Assembly: GCA_963798195.1 (NCBI GenBank) | Contig: CAWCSF010000010.1 | Coordinates: forward strand, 1,426,001-1,490,000 | Length of the DNA stretch: 64,000 nt | From: CAVSRC01 sp963798195 | Lineage (GTDB): Bacteria; Pseudomonadota; Alphaproteobacteria; Rhizobiales; Kaistiaceae | Reading direction: 5' to 3' | Part shown: positions 40,790 through 51,926 of the stretch, piece after piece | How the letters are laid out: every line of letters begins with the position of its first letter | Position numbering within the stretch: the first letter of the stretch is position 1 | Translations under genes and position numbers: made by a program | The notes under the pieces: generated by a model | What the model saw: only the letters and a program-made list of their open reading frames with translations | Told to the model about the DNA's origin: nothing | The model's database searches: none

Positions 40790-41212
40790 CTATCCGGAAA
40801 GGCTGACCCGGCCCTGATCGTCCAGCGACCAGCCCGGATTCCAGGCCACTTCCCAGATGTGGTCATCCGGATCGGCAAAATACCCCGAATAGCCGCCCCA
40901 GAAGACATCTTCCGCAGGTTTGAGGATTTTCGCCCCGGCGGCCTTCGCCTCGGCGAGCACGGCGTCCACATCGGCCTTTGACCGGGCGTTATAGGCGAGC
41001 GCCACGCCACTAAAGGTCGCACCCGTGTCCCTGACCTTTGCGTCTTCGGCCAGGGATGCACGCGACCACAGGGCAAACACCGCACCGGGCATCTGGAAGA
41101 AGGCAACGCTGTCGTCCGTGTTCGCCCGCTTCCAGCCAAGGGCTTCATAGAAGCGCAGCGAGCGCGCCAGATCGGCCACTCCGAGGGTCACGAGGCTGAG
41201 GCGCTGCTCCAT
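40790..41212 (-). CDS. VOC family (glyoxalase-fold) protein
   Basis: A 140-residue vicinal-oxygen-chelate protein with paired beta-alpha-beta-beta-beta modules. The first begins LSLVTLGVADLARSLRFYEALGWKRA; the second has EDVFWGGYSGYFADPDDHIWEVAWNP. Metal-ligand candidates (a His missing at the first strand, Glu in HIWEVAW) are partial, so the reaction cannot be assigned; dioxygenase, lyase or resistance functions are possible. It is 20 bases after another VOC gene, in the recA-alaS interval. Confidence 0.82.
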   Translation of the reverse strand: MEQRLSLVTLGVADLARSLRFYEALGWKRANTDDSVAFFQMPGAVFALWSRASLAEDAKVRDTGATFSGVALAYNARSKADVDAVLAEAKAAGAKILKPAEDVFWGGYSGYFADPDDHIWEVAWNPGWSLDDQGRVSLSG

Positions 41213-41232
41213 CCAGAATTACTCCCTTCCAC

Positions 41233-41616
41233 TTACTGGTGTACGGCTTCCAGCTTGTGGCCGTCCGGATCGATCACAAAGGCCGCGTAGTAGGTCTGGC
41301 TGTAGTGCGGGCGCAGGCCAGGGGCACCTGCATCCTTGCCTCCCGCCGCAAGCGCCGCCACATGGAATGCGTCCACCGCTTCGCGCGAGGGTGCGTTGAA
41401 GGCGAGATGGAAACCGGGACCGGGCGGACGCGCGTCGGTGGGGTGAGCGAACAGCGCCAGCTTGTCCCCGGCCCCCGGCTCACCAAAGCCGATCCCGTTC
41501 TCATCCGCCCAAACGCGCTCGTAACCCAGCGGGGCGAGAACCGCATCGTAGAAGCGTCCTGCCCGCGCCAGATCGACCACCCCGAACGAGAGGTGGCCGA
41601 GAACTGGCCTAGCCAT
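41233..41616 (-). CDS. VOC family (glyoxalase-fold) protein
   Basis: A 127-residue VOC protein. It starts RPVLGHLSFGVVDLARAGRFYDAVLAPLGYERV, with a candidate metal His in GHLSFGV, and ends PHYSQTYYAAFVIDPDGHKLEAVHQ, with the second His and Glu candidates. This is the usual small glyoxalase/bleomycin-resistance-like domain. It begins ten bases after the recA stop, so it is in the recA transcript. It is only distantly similar to the following VOC gene. Confidence 0.83.
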   Translation of the reverse strand: MARPVLGHLSFGVVDLARAGRFYDAVLAPLGYERVWADENGIGFGEPGAGDKLALFAHPTDARPPGPGFHLAFNAPSREAVDAFHVAALAAGGKDAGAPGLRPHYSQTYYAAFVIDPDGHKLEAVHQ

Positions 41617-41626
41617 AACTCAGTGC

Positions 41627-42718
<1,092 letters not shown>

Positions 42719-42798
42719 TGTAGTTGCTCCTTGTTTCACAGGCACCGGGTGCGATCAAATGGGAGAAGGAAGATTCGCGGCCCCGGCAGGTGAGAATA

Positions 42799-42827
42799 TC
42801 TGTACATGTTTTGTTCTCATCGCGCAA
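42799..42827 (-). promoter_or_regulatory. recA promoter with LexA box
   Basis: On the minus strand TTGCGC (plus 42822-42827) is followed by 17 bases and TACAGA (plus 42799-42804). Inside the promoter the plus strand reads GTAC-N7-GTTC (42802-42816), one mismatch from the alphaproteobacterial LexA direct repeat GTTC-N7-GTTC. The site lies about 84 bases before the recA ATG, as expected for SOS control. Confidence 0.6.
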
Positions 42828-42863
42828 GTGACCGCCAAAACACCCATATACGCAGCCGGTCCT

Positions 42864-44255
42864 CTAGAGTTCGAAGCTCTCGTGCATCGCCGGCAGCACC
42901 ACCTCGGTGTCGCGAATGAGCGGCGCGAACTCCTTCATAACCCGCTCGTCGCCGTGCACGAGGTAGGTCCGCGCGGCGCCTGACGCTTTCTGCCAGGCAA
43001 GCAGTTCAGCCTGCCCGGCGTGGGCGGAGAAGCCGCCGATCGTGTACACCTTGGCCTTCACCGGAATTTCCTCGCCGAAGATGCGCACCATCGGCGCGCC
43101 ATCGATAATGATCCGCGCCAGCGTGCCTTGAGCGGCAAAGCCGACGAAGACGATCCCGGCGTCGGACCTCCACAGATTGTGCTTCAAGTGGTGGCGGACG
43201 CGCCCGCCGGTCGCCATGCCGGAGCCCGCCATGACGATGGCGCCGCCGCTGATCTTGTTGATGGCCATCGAGTCGGCGCTCTCGCGTGTCAGGTGCAAAC
43301 CCGGCAGCGCCAGCGGATCCCTTCCATCGGCGAACAGGTCGGCGACCTCCTTCGACAGATATTCGTGGTGGCGGCGGAAAATCTCGGTGGCGGTGATCGC
43401 CATCGGCGAATCGAGGAACACCTGGATTGCACGCGGCAGCCGCCCGTCGCTCATCATGGCGTCGTGCAGCGCATAGAGGAGTTCCTGTGCGCGCTCGAGC
43501 GCAAAGGTCGGGATCACGACGTTGCCGCCGCGGCGGAAGGTCTCCTCGATGGCGGCGTAGAATTCCTCGACCGAGGGGCCGTAGGGCTTGTGGTTGCGGT
43601 CACCGTAGGTGGATTCCATCACCACGACATCGCATTGCGGCGGCTGCTTGGGCGGGTTGAGCAGCGGCCGGCCGGTATTGCCGATGTCGCCCGACATCAC
43701 CACGCGCCGGCGCGTGCCGCCCTCCTCCAGCTCCAGCAGGATGCTGGCAGAGCCCAGGATGTGCCCGGCGTCGAAATAGGTGGCGCGGATGCCCGGCGCG
43801 ACATCGATCGGCACGTCGTAGCGCGCGCCGCGGCCGAAAAACTCGAGCACGTTCATGGCGTCGAGCACGGTGTAGAGCGGACCATCATCGCCATCGCTGC
43901 CCTTGCGCCGCGACCTGCGGCGCTGGGCGCGCTCCGCGTCCTCCTCCTGCAACCGGGCGGAATCGAGCATCACCAGCCGCGCCAGTTCGCGGGTCGGGCC
44001 GGTCGCGATGATCTCGCCATGAAAGCCGCGCTTGGCCAGCAGCGGCAACCGCCCGCAATGGTCGAGATGGGCGTGGGTGAGCAGTACGAAATCGATCGCC
44101 GCCGGGTCGAAGCCGAAAGGATCGGAATTGTCGTCGGCCAGTTCGTGGCTGCCCTGAAACATGCCGCAGTCGACGAGGATTCTCTTGCCGGCGCATTCGA
44201 TCAGGTGGCAGGAGCCGGTGACGGTGCGGTCGGCACCGTGGAATGAAATCTTCAC
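42864..44255 (-). CDS. metallo-beta-lactamase/beta-CASP RNA-processing exonuclease
   Basis: A 463-residue protein of the beta-CASP group (CPSF/YSH1-like nucleases). The core has the metal motif LTHAHLDHCGRLP (HxHxDH) and the later FDAGHILGSASI. The beta-CASP domain spans residues 180-380 with VMESTYGDRNH and SGMATGGRVRHHL. RMMBL-like GGFSAHAGQAELLAW is near the end. A basic/acidic insert (RRRSRRKGSDGDDG) near residue 125 is unusual. GTG 44255 is chosen because its GTGA overlaps the LOG gene stop and the product starts VKISFHGADRTVTGSCHLIE. The natural substrate is unknown. Confidence 0.86.
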   Translation of the reverse strand: MKISFHGADRTVTGSCHLIECAGKRILVDCGMFQGSHELADDNSDPFGFDPAAIDFVLLTHAHLDHCGRLPLLAKRGFHGEIIATGPTRELARLVMLDSARLQEEDAERAQRRRSRRKGSDGDDGPLYTVLDAMNVLEFFGRGARYDVPIDVAPGIRATYFDAGHILGSASILLELEEGGTRRRVVMSGDIGNTGRPLLNPPKQPPQCDVVVMESTYGDRNHKPYGPSVEEFYAAIEETFRRGGNVVIPTFALERAQELLYALHDAMMSDGRLPRAIQVFLDSPMAITATEIFRRHHEYLSKEVADLFADGRDPLALPGLHLTRESADSMAINKISGGAIVMAGSGMATGGRVRHHLKHNLWRSDAGIVFVGFAAQGTLARIIIDGAPMVRIFGEEIPVKAKVYTIGGFSAHAGQAELLAWQKASGAARTYLVHGDERVMKEFAPLIRDTEVVLPAMHESFEL

Positions 44256-45265
44256 GCCTGTTTTCTCCGATGTGTTCTTTTGCGCCGTGCCTGGGCAACT
44301 ACCGTGAGCGGGTCGCCGTTGGCCGCGTGCCAGGCGAGAATGCCGTCCCAAATTTCCTCTGCCGTCTCCGCGAACCAGAAGAGATCGCGATCCTCAGCGT
44401 CGATGACGCCTTCGGCGACGAGAAAGTCGAAATCAACGGCCCCGCTCCAGTATTCCTCGCCGACAAGAATGACCGGCATCGGCTTGATGGTGCGCGTCTG
44501 CATCAGTGTCAGGAGTTCGAAGAGTTCGTCGAAGGTGCCGAAGCCGCCGGGAAACGCAACCAGCGCCTTGGCGCGAAGCAGGAAGTGGAGCTTGCGCAGG
44601 GCGAAATAATGGAAGCGGAAGCAAAGATCCGGCGTGACGTAAGGGTTGGGGAACTGCTCGCGCGGCAGGCTGATATTGAAGCCGACCGTCTGCGCGCCGA
44701 CGTCGAAAGCGCCGCGATTGGCCGCCTCCATGATACCCGGTCCGCCCCCCGTCGTGACCACCAGGCGATGCCCGCCGAGGCGGCGATCCGACGCACCCAC
44801 GAGCCGGCCGAACTCGCGAGCAACCTCGTAGTAGCGGCTCTTGGCGAGAATACGCCGCGCCACCGCCAGGTCGCGCGCGAGGTCCTTGTCGTCCGGTGCC
44901 GCGTCGACGGCGACTTCAAGATCGTCCACGCGGCGCGCTGCGGCCCCTGGCTCGCAGATGCGCGTGCTGCCGAACACCACGACAGTGTGGTGGATGTCGT
45001 GCTCCTCCAGCAGCAGTTGCGGCTTGAGGTAGTCGAGCTGGAGGCGAACGGGGCGCGACTCGCCACGGGCGAGGAAGGCCGCATCGTCGTCGATGGAGCG
45101 ATAGCTCGGACTGGCAAGGATTGCCTGAAGGCGCGCCGGTGCATCGGGATCCTCCTCCGGCGGTTTCGGCCGGACCCAGGGCAGAGGCTGGTCGCGAAGC
45201 TCGGGATGGGGCGGCGACGGCACCCGTGATGGCTGGGCGGCCGATGGGCGCTTGCGGCTGGTCAT
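44252..45265 (-). CDS. LOG family protein (lysine decarboxylase-like phosphoribohydrolase)
   Basis: A 337-residue protein with a LOG domain in its last two thirds: VVTTGGGPGIMEAANRGAFDVGAQTVG and FPGGFGTFDELFELLTLMQTRT, the nucleotide-binding PGGxGTxxE motif. LOG enzymes remove ribose 5-phosphate from nucleoside monophosphates such as cytokinin precursors. An N-terminal region of about 100 residues is unlike short LOG proteins. Its stop overlaps the GTG of the beta-CASP nuclease gene, so the pair is cotranslated. Whether it acts on free nucleotides released by the nuclease is an open idea. Confidence 0.85.
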   Translation of the reverse strand: MTSRKRPSAAQPSRVPSPPHPELRDQPLPWVRPKPPEEDPDAPARLQAILASPSYRSIDDDAAFLARGESRPVRLQLDYLKPQLLLEEHDIHHTVVVFGSTRICEPGAAARRVDDLEVAVDAAPDDKDLARDLAVARRILAKSRYYEVAREFGRLVGASDRRLGGHRLVVTTGGGPGIMEAANRGAFDVGAQTVGFNISLPREQFPNPYVTPDLCFRFHYFALRKLHFLLRAKALVAFPGGFGTFDELFELLTLMQTRTIKPMPVILVGEEYWSGAVDFDFLVAEGVIDAEDRDLFWFAETAEEIWDGILAWHAANGDPLTVVAQARRKRTHRRKQA

Positions 45266-45443
45266 GGAAGAAATTGCGTCCGGTTGGTAACCGGCGGGTA
45301 AAGGCCGCCGGTCAGGCTACGAGACAAAAGCCGCGCCATCCTAAGGCCAGTCGGGCGCAATGGGGAGTGCCGGCGAGCGCTTGCGCAGGGCGCCGCGGGC
45401 GAGGATGATCCGCCCGATCTCAACAACGCCGGAATTGTCGGCC

Positions 45444-46414
45444 ATGAGTTTCGGCATGGACCAGCCGCTTCGCCGCTTCGACAGCGTGACCGTATTTGGC
45501 GGCGCCACCATGGACCGGATCGCGCGAAGTGCCGGTCCGGCCGTGATGGGCGCCTCCAACCCCGGCCATGTCCGCCGCATTCCCGGCGGCGTCGGGCTCA
45601 ACATCGCGATGGTGCTCGCCCGCGTCGGCATTCCGACCCGGCTGGTGACGCGGGTCGGCAGCGACCCGGACGGCGAGGCTGTGATTGGCGCGGCGAAGGC
45701 TGCCGGGATCGATACATCGACGATGCGCGTGTCGCGCACGGCGATCACCGCCGGCTACCACGGCACTTTCGACCATCGCGGCGACCTCATCATCGGCATC
45801 GCCGACATGAACGTGATCGAGGAAATTGGCCCGGCGGACGCAGCGGCAGCGGCACACACCGGCGCGGGCGACTTCTGGGTGGCGGACGCCAACCTCTCGG
45901 CCGACACGCTGGATTTTCTCGCCGAGGAAGCCCGCGCAACCGGCCACCCGATCGCGGCGCTGACAGTTTCGCCGGTGAAGGCAATGCGGCTGGAGCCGCT
46001 GCTTGACCGGCTTACGTTCCTATTCGCCAACCGTCTCGAGGCGGCGGCGCTGCTCGGCCGCGAATCATCCGACAAGACATTTACGTCGTCGCGAGCGGCG
46101 GCCGACCTTTCCCAGCACGCTGCACTCCAGGTCGTCGTCACCGGCGGCAACGGCCCGCTGTTCGCGGCAAGCGGCGGTGAGGTGCGCTCCTTCACGCCGT
46201 TCCGCACCGACGCGGTGGCTGTGAACGGCGCAGGCGACTCTTTTGCGGCGGGCACGATAGCTGCCATGGCCCAGGGCGACGCACTGAACGATGCGATCCG
46301 CTACGGACTGGCCGCCGCGGCGCTGACGGTCGAGCATGGCGGCATCGCCGAGGCGCCGTTCCGGCCGGGCGTTCTGTCGAAGCGCATCGCGGCCGGCCCG
46401 AAGCTGGCGGTCTC

Positions 46415-46418
<4 letters not shown>
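45444..46418 (+). CDS. psuK: PfkB family carbohydrate kinase, probable pseudouridine kinase
   Basis: A 324-residue ribokinase-fold kinase. The N-terminal substrate-binding PGGVGLNIAMVLARVGIPTRLVTRVGSDPDGEAV and the C-terminal anion-hole/catalytic motif NGAGDSFAAGTIAAM are clear. Next to psuG it should phosphorylate pseudouridine to pseudouridine 5'-phosphate. ATG 45444 is chosen; an in-frame ATG four codons on is an alternative. Its stop overlaps the GTG of psuG (GTGA), which ties the two steps. The symbol rests on context. Confidence 0.82.
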
Positions 46419-47326
<908 letters not shown>

Positions 47327-47421
47327 CAGCCCGGGGTTGCAGGCCGGCGCCGTCTGCCGCAAAACTATCGGGCCGGCGGCGTTCGCGTCTCCGGTTTCAT
47401 TGAGACCGGGAGGCCCCCAAG

Positions 47422-47673
47422 ATGCGCAGAACCGTCCTTTCCATGGCAGCGGGCGCGATGCTCCTTGCCAGCACGGCGCTGGCCAGCGCCGCCCAGATCA
47501 CCGCCTCCATCACCTATGTCGACGTGCAGGCGCGGATCATCGTGGTCGACCATCGCGCCTTCCATGTGCCGACGACGATCGACATCGGCGTGCTGAAGAT
47601 CGGCGAGCAGGTGACCATCGTCTACGTGGTCGTCGACGGGCAGCTGAAGATCAGCTCGATCAAGATCGACTGA
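47422..47673 (+). CDS. small secreted DUF1344-like protein
   Basis: An 83-residue protein with a signal peptide (MRRTVLSMAAGAMLLASTALA, cut before SAAQ). The mature domain of about 55 residues has the beta-strand pattern SITYVDVQARIIVVDHRAFHVPTTIDIGVLKIGEQVTIVYVVVDGQLKISSI. This recalls DUF1344, a periplasmic family of unknown function; the match is from memory. It follows psuG by 95 bases and may be separately expressed. Confidence 0.6.
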   Translation: MRRTVLSMAAGAMLLASTALASAAQITASITYVDVQARIIVVDHRAFHVPTTIDIGVLKIGEQVTIVYVVVDGQLKISSIKID

Positions 47674-48059
47674 CGCCGGCGCGGCGGCGGACACAGTCTC
47701 CCTTTCCCGCCGGCGGATTCCGCTCCGGGTGATGCACCTTGCTTTGTCCCTTCCCTGTCCGGCCTTTCGGCCGTCCTCGCCTCTTGCAGTTGTCCCCTCG
47801 CCCGAAGACGAATGGGTGGCGGGCGCTCGAAGAGTGCCTTGCCGTTAGTCCGATTGTGGCGCTCGTCCGAACGCCCGCCGCGAGGAACTCGACCCCGCGT
47901 TCCACGTCGGCAGGCTCGAGGCCATGCTTCCGAACCATCGACCTGAAAACGTCGCGACGATCGCCGAGGGGCTGCGAAAAAGGCGGGACTGGCAGAATAG
48001 AAACGTGCATCCGACACCGTCAGCCGGCCGCGGACACCGGGACGGGATGCCTCCGCCCC
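47674..48059. other. 386-base interval without a supported gene
   Basis: Between the DUF1344-like gene and the end of the sugar-type ABC operon. A minus-strand frame (47660-48010) has a plausible first half (FRSMVRKHGLEPADVERGVEFLAAGV) and then turns into low-quality Arg/Gly-rich sequence. It could be a small gene broken by a frameshift, but this is not strong enough to call. No clear terminator or promoter was seen. Confidence 0.4.
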
Positions 48060-48953
48060 TTACCCCTTGACGGCGCCCGCTGTCAGGCCGGCGACCAGGT
48101 GACGCTGCGCCAGGACGAACATCAACATGGCGGGCAGGATCGTCATGGTGATGAACGCCAGGATCAGCTGCCACTCGATGACGAACTCGCCCTGATAGTC
48201 CATCAGTCCAAGAGTCCACGGGTACTTCGCGTTTGAATTGAGGACGACCAGCGGCAGGAGAAAGTTGTTCCAGCTGGTCACGAACGTGATGACGGCGACC
48301 GTCGCCATGATCGGGCGCGACAACGGCAGCGCGATCGACACGAAGAAGCGCGCATAGCCGCAGCCATCAACCAGCGCCGATTCCAGCAGCTCTCCCGGCA
48401 ATGCCCGGAACGCGTTGCGCAGGAGCAGGATGTTGACCGCCTGGCTGAAGGCGACCTGCGGCAGGATCACGCCCCAATGGGTGTCGAGCAGGCCGAGATC
48501 GCGCACCTTGATGAAGAGCGGCAGGATCGCCGTGGCGAAGGGGAAAGTCAGGCCGAAGATCAGGTAGTTGAACAGGAATTTGTTGCCGAAGAAATGCAGG
48601 TGCGCGAAGGCGAAGGCCGCGGGTGCCGCCACGATCAGCGTCATCAGGACCGTGAACGTCGAGATGTAGAGCGAATTGCCGAGGATCTGCCAGTACCGCT
48701 CCGAGACCAGGATGTTCCAGTAATTCTGCACCTGCCACACGCGCGGCAGGCCGAAGGGATTGGTCCTGAGCTCGCCCAGCTCCTTGAAGCCGCCAATGGC
48801 GGTCGCAAGAATCGGAATCAGTATCAGCCCGGCAACAAAGAACAGGATCAGCATGCGCGGCAGGCCGCCCAGCGGCGTGGACAGCGGCGTGCCGAGATCG
48901 CCGACGCCGGCGTGGCGGCCGATGGTGGCGGTGGGGGCTGGTGTGTCAGTCAT
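48060..48953 (-). CDS. carbohydrate ABC transporter permease (MalG/UgpE-like)
   Basis: A 297-residue inner-membrane permease with six helices. The EAA loop is LPGELLESALVDGCGYARFFVSIALPLSRP near residue 185, the ATPase contact. It is the second permease of a carbohydrate uptake 1-type transporter with the following genes. It is the last gene of the operon: no ATP-binding subunit follows within the window. The N-terminal stretch of 20 hydrophilic residues is unremarkable. The substrate is unknown. Confidence 0.9.
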   Translation of the reverse strand: MTDTPAPTATIGRHAGVGDLGTPLSTPLGGLPRMLILFFVAGLILIPILATAIGGFKELGELRTNPFGLPRVWQVQNYWNILVSERYWQILGNSLYISTFTVLMTLIVAAPAAFAFAHLHFFGNKFLFNYLIFGLTFPFATAILPLFIKVRDLGLLDTHWGVILPQVAFSQAVNILLLRNAFRALPGELLESALVDGCGYARFFVSIALPLSRPIMATVAVITFVTSWNNFLLPLVVLNSNAKYPWTLGLMDYQGEFVIEWQLILAFITMTILPAMLMFVLAQRHLVAGLTAGAVKG

Positions 48954-49848
48954 TGCGCATGAAGAACCGCTTGTAGCCGAACGCGACAGTGACGCAGATG
49001 ATGAACAGCAGCACGCCGACGGCCGATCCGTAGCCGATGCGCATGCGCGTGATGCCGAAGAAATAGAGGAACGAGACCATCGTGTGGGTCGTGTTGAGGG
49101 GGCCGCCCCCGGTCAAGGCCACGATCATGTCGAAGAACTGCAGCGACCCGATCAGCGAGAAGAACACCGACAGGCGGATCATCGGCGCGAGGCCGGGTAT
49201 CATGATGAAGCGGAACCGCTGCCAGCCGTTGGCGCCGTCGATGGCGGCCGCCTCGTAGAGGTGGCGGTCGATATTCTGCAGGCCCGCGATGTAGAGCATC
49301 ATGTGGAACCCGAAATATTTCCACACGATGACCGTCAGCACTGCCGTGAAGGCCCAGGTGCGGTTGGCAAGCAGGTGTACGGGCCCGAGGCCGATCGACT
49401 GCGACGCCTGCGAGATGAGGCCGTAGTCGCCATCGAAGATGAATCGCCACATCAGGCCGGCGGCGACCTCGGCAAGGATGTACGGCAGGAAGAAGATCAT
49501 CCGGAACGCGACGGCGCCGGCGAGCTTGTCGGCGAGCAGCACCGCCATTGCCAGTGCGAGAGGCAGCTGGATCGCGAGCGAGACGGCGACAATCAACATG
49601 TTGTTGATGATCGCGCGGCCGAAGACCTTGTTCGCGAACAGCTGGTAGAAATTGTCGAGCCCGGTGAAATTCGACGGCACGCCGAGTCCGTTCCAGTTGA
49701 ACAGACCGTACCAGGCGGCCTCGCTTATCGGCAGGATCACGAACAGCGAGTAGATCGTGATCGCGGGAGGAATGAAGAAGAGCGCCGTGGTCCATCCACC
49801 GCGCGTCGGCCCGCTTCCCCCACGCCAGAGGGCCATCCGATCAGCCAT
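48946..49848 (-). CDS. carbohydrate ABC transporter permease (MalF/UgpA-like)
   Basis: A 300-residue permease with six helices and the EAA loop LYEAAAIDGANGWQRFRFIMIPGLAPMI near residue 200. Its end overlaps the start of the partner permease by eight bases, so expression is coupled. The start ATG 49848 gives MADRMALWRGGSGP, then a first helix (LFFIPPAITIYSLFVILPI). With the partner it forms the channel for the substrate delivered by the binding protein encoded upstream. Confidence 0.9.
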   Translation of the reverse strand: MADRMALWRGGSGPTRGGWTTALFFIPPAITIYSLFVILPISEAAWYGLFNWNGLGVPSNFTGLDNFYQLFANKVFGRAIINNMLIVAVSLAIQLPLALAMAVLLADKLAGAVAFRMIFFLPYILAEVAAGLMWRFIFDGDYGLISQASQSIGLGPVHLLANRTWAFTAVLTVIVWKYFGFHMMLYIAGLQNIDRHLYEAAAIDGANGWQRFRFIMIPGLAPMIRLSVFFSLIGSLQFFDMIVALTGGGPLNTTHTMVSFLYFFGITRMRIGYGSAVGVLLFIICVTVAFGYKRFFMRND

Positions 49849-49931
49849 GTTGCACGCTATCCATGACCTTGCCGCAAAACGGAGCGGGAGACTGGGGCCT
49901 GATGGCCACGGTCTCCCGCCTCATGTTCGGA

Positions 49932-51182
49932 CTATTGCTGGTTCCAGGCTTCCTGGATCGCGGCAGCGCCATCTTCCGGGGTCATGTCGCCGGCTGCGAT
50001 GCCGACCGAGACGTCGTTGACGACACGGCCGACCGACGGGCCAAGGTCCTGGTCGAGGAAGTTCTGCAGCACCGTGGCACCGGCGACCGTCTTCGCCACA
50101 TCGGCGAACAGCGGGTTCTTGATGTAGGCGTCGGTACCGATGATGGCCGGCAGGTATGTGCCGGTCTCAGCCGCGGCCTTGTGGTTTTCGGGCGTGGCAA
50201 AGAACGCCAGAAAGTCGAGCGCCTCCTTCGGCGCATCCTTGGTGACGAGGAAGCCCTGCACACCGCCGAGGACGTCGGTAGGCTTGCCTTTGCCGCCCGG
50301 CAGCGTCGGGAACGGAGCGCGACCGATCTTGTCGAAAGGAATACCCTTCCCGTCGCTGGCGTTCTTGGCCTGGCCGCCGATGAAACCGTTGAGCTGGAGC
50401 GCCATGGCCACCTTGCCATCGCCAAACATGCCCTGGGTCGGGATGTTCTTCGTGCCAAGCCACCCTTCCTGGAACGGCTCGAGTTCGGCGAGCTCCCTGA
50501 GCCGCTTGCCCGCCTCGACGAAGGGCTCGGCGAGGAAGCCGGTCTTGCCGCCGGCCTGGGCGGACTTCAGGACGTCGCCGCCCCCGCTCCGCATCAGCAG
50601 GTAGGACCAATAGAAGTGCATGGGCCACTTGTCGGCGCCCCCCATGGTGAGCGGCGTGATGCCGGCAGCCTTGATCTTCTTCACCGCGGCGAGGAACCCG
50701 TCCCAAGTCGCCATCGAGGCCGGATCGACGCCGGCCTTGGCCAGCAGGTCCTTGTTGTAGATTATCGAGACGTCGCCGAGGATCATCGGCACTCCGTAGA
50801 GTTTGCCGTCGACGACATAAGCATCGAGCGCAGCGCCGTAGACCGTCTTTGCGAGATCGGCCCGGTGCGAGGACAGGTCCTCGACGTAGTTGGCCGCGAC
50901 CTGCGCCTTCAGCACGCCGCCAGCCCAGCTGTAGATGAGCGCCGGACGCGACGTCGACTGGAGCAAGGTCGGAAGCTTGGTCTTGTAGGCCTCGCCCTCC
51001 ATGTAGTCGACGACGACCTCAACACCCGGATGGGACTGATTGTAGGCCTCGGCGACTTTCTTGAAATAGACGTCGCTGGTCTGGCTGGCGTGCAGGACCC
51101 AAATCTTGGTGTCTTCGGCATATGCAGACGAAAGTCCGATGGACAGGGCAAGCCCTGCGCCGACGATTGCCTTGACGAGCAT
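49932..51182 (-). CDS. carbohydrate ABC transporter substrate-binding protein
   Basis: A 416-residue extracellular solute-binding protein family 1 member. The signal peptide ends at SSAYA/EDT. The mature N terminus KIWVLHASQTSDVYFKKVAEAYNQSHPGVEVVVDYMEGEAYKTKL and the later GVPMILGDVSIIYNKDLLAKAGVDP are typical. The sequence context suggests sugars or sugar alcohols, without being diagnostic. A strong ribosome site (GGGAGGAAC) precedes ATG 51182. It is the first gene of the operon, with two permeases after it. Confidence 0.92.
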   Translation of the reverse strand: MLVKAIVGAGLALSIGLSSAYAEDTKIWVLHASQTSDVYFKKVAEAYNQSHPGVEVVVDYMEGEAYKTKLPTLLQSTSRPALIYSWAGGVLKAQVAANYVEDLSSHRADLAKTVYGAALDAYVVDGKLYGVPMILGDVSIIYNKDLLAKAGVDPASMATWDGFLAAVKKIKAAGITPLTMGGADKWPMHFYWSYLLMRSGGGDVLKSAQAGGKTGFLAEPFVEAGKRLRELAELEPFQEGWLGTKNIPTQGMFGDGKVAMALQLNGFIGGQAKNASDGKGIPFDKIGRAPFPTLPGGKGKPTDVLGGVQGFLVTKDAPKEALDFLAFFATPENHKAAAETGTYLPAIIGTDAYIKNPLFADVAKTVAGATVLQNFLDQDLGPSVGRVVNDVSVGIAAGDMTPEDGAAAIQEAWNQQ

Positions 51183-51498
51183 CTTCTTGTTCCTCCCTGG
51201 GACTATTTAATCCGTAGCCCGGAATAAATTGGGGGTGACATTCTCCTAAAGTCAATGCTGTCCGACAGCCGGGGGCCATATTTTTCGGATCGCGCAGAAT
51301 ATTGCGTCCGGCACGTGCCTACGGAAAACGGGAAGACAGTACTGAAATCCCGAGCTCAGAAAGCCGTTGGCGACTGTCCGACCAGCATGGAATGCCGCGG
51401 CGAACCCGGCTCGACGGCCCCTCGAGTTGGCCATGTCGAATCCGGCCGGCGCCGTTCGTCGTCCCGGCATCAAGGCTCTGTTCGAAAGGACCCAGACA
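51183..51498. other. 316-base divergent intergenic region
   Basis: Lies between the minus-strand binding-protein gene and the plus-strand doxX-like gene. On the minus strand a TTGACT (plus 51250-51255) could be a -35 element for the transporter, but the spacing to an AT-rich -10 candidate is not convincing. Upstream of the doxX-like gene there is only its ribosome site (GAAAGGA, 51484-51490). No repeat or palindrome stood out, and short frames here look random. Confidence 0.4.
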
Positions 51499-51906
51499 AT
51501 GACCAAGACAGCCGCACTGCTCGCCGCACGCCTGATTTTCACTCTCGCTTTTCTTCAGGCTGCGGCCTTCAAGTTCATGGGCATGGACGCGACCGCCGGA
51601 TATATCGCGTCGGTCGGGCTTCCCTTCCCGCTCTTCCTGGCGTGGGTGGCCGCTTTCTTCGAGATCGCACTCGCACTCGCCTTCCTAACCGGCGCCTTCT
51701 TTGCGGAAGCTGCCATCCTCGCCGGCGTGTACATCATCTTCCTCGCGTTCACCTTCCACGGTCCTTCGCACTGGGAAGGCAACCCGATGGAGTATGGCTT
51801 CTTCATCGATCACTTCATCTTCCTGGCGGGGCTGCTCCTCGCTGCTGTTCACGGACCTGGGGACAAACTGGCGATACGCCGGAGCATCATCCACCAGACG
51901 GCCTGA
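51499..51906 (+). CDS. DoxX-like membrane protein
   Basis: A 135-residue inner-membrane protein with four hydrophobic segments in the DoxX/SURF4-like pattern: LLAARLIFTLAFLQAAAFKFMGMDATAGYIASVGLPFP, the FLAWVAAFFEIALALAFLTGAFF pair, and HWEGNPMEYGFFIDHFIFLAGLLL. Relatives act in respiratory or detoxification complexes; the function is not established here. ATG 51499 is chosen for GAAAGGA nine bases before it. Convergent with the CckA-type gene; the interval holds a ten-base-arm hairpin. Confidence 0.8.
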   Translation: MTKTAALLAARLIFTLAFLQAAAFKFMGMDATAGYIASVGLPFPLFLAWVAAFFEIALALAFLTGAFFAEAAILAGVYIIFLAFTFHGPSHWEGNPMEYGFFIDHFIFLAGLLLAAVHGPGDKLAIRRSIIHQTA

Positions 51907-51926
51907 CCAATAAGGTGGTGAACGCG

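Noticed and set aside
38005..40806. 933-residue frame opposite alaS
   Set aside because: Antisense shadow of alaS; no domain, and composition dictated by the real codons.
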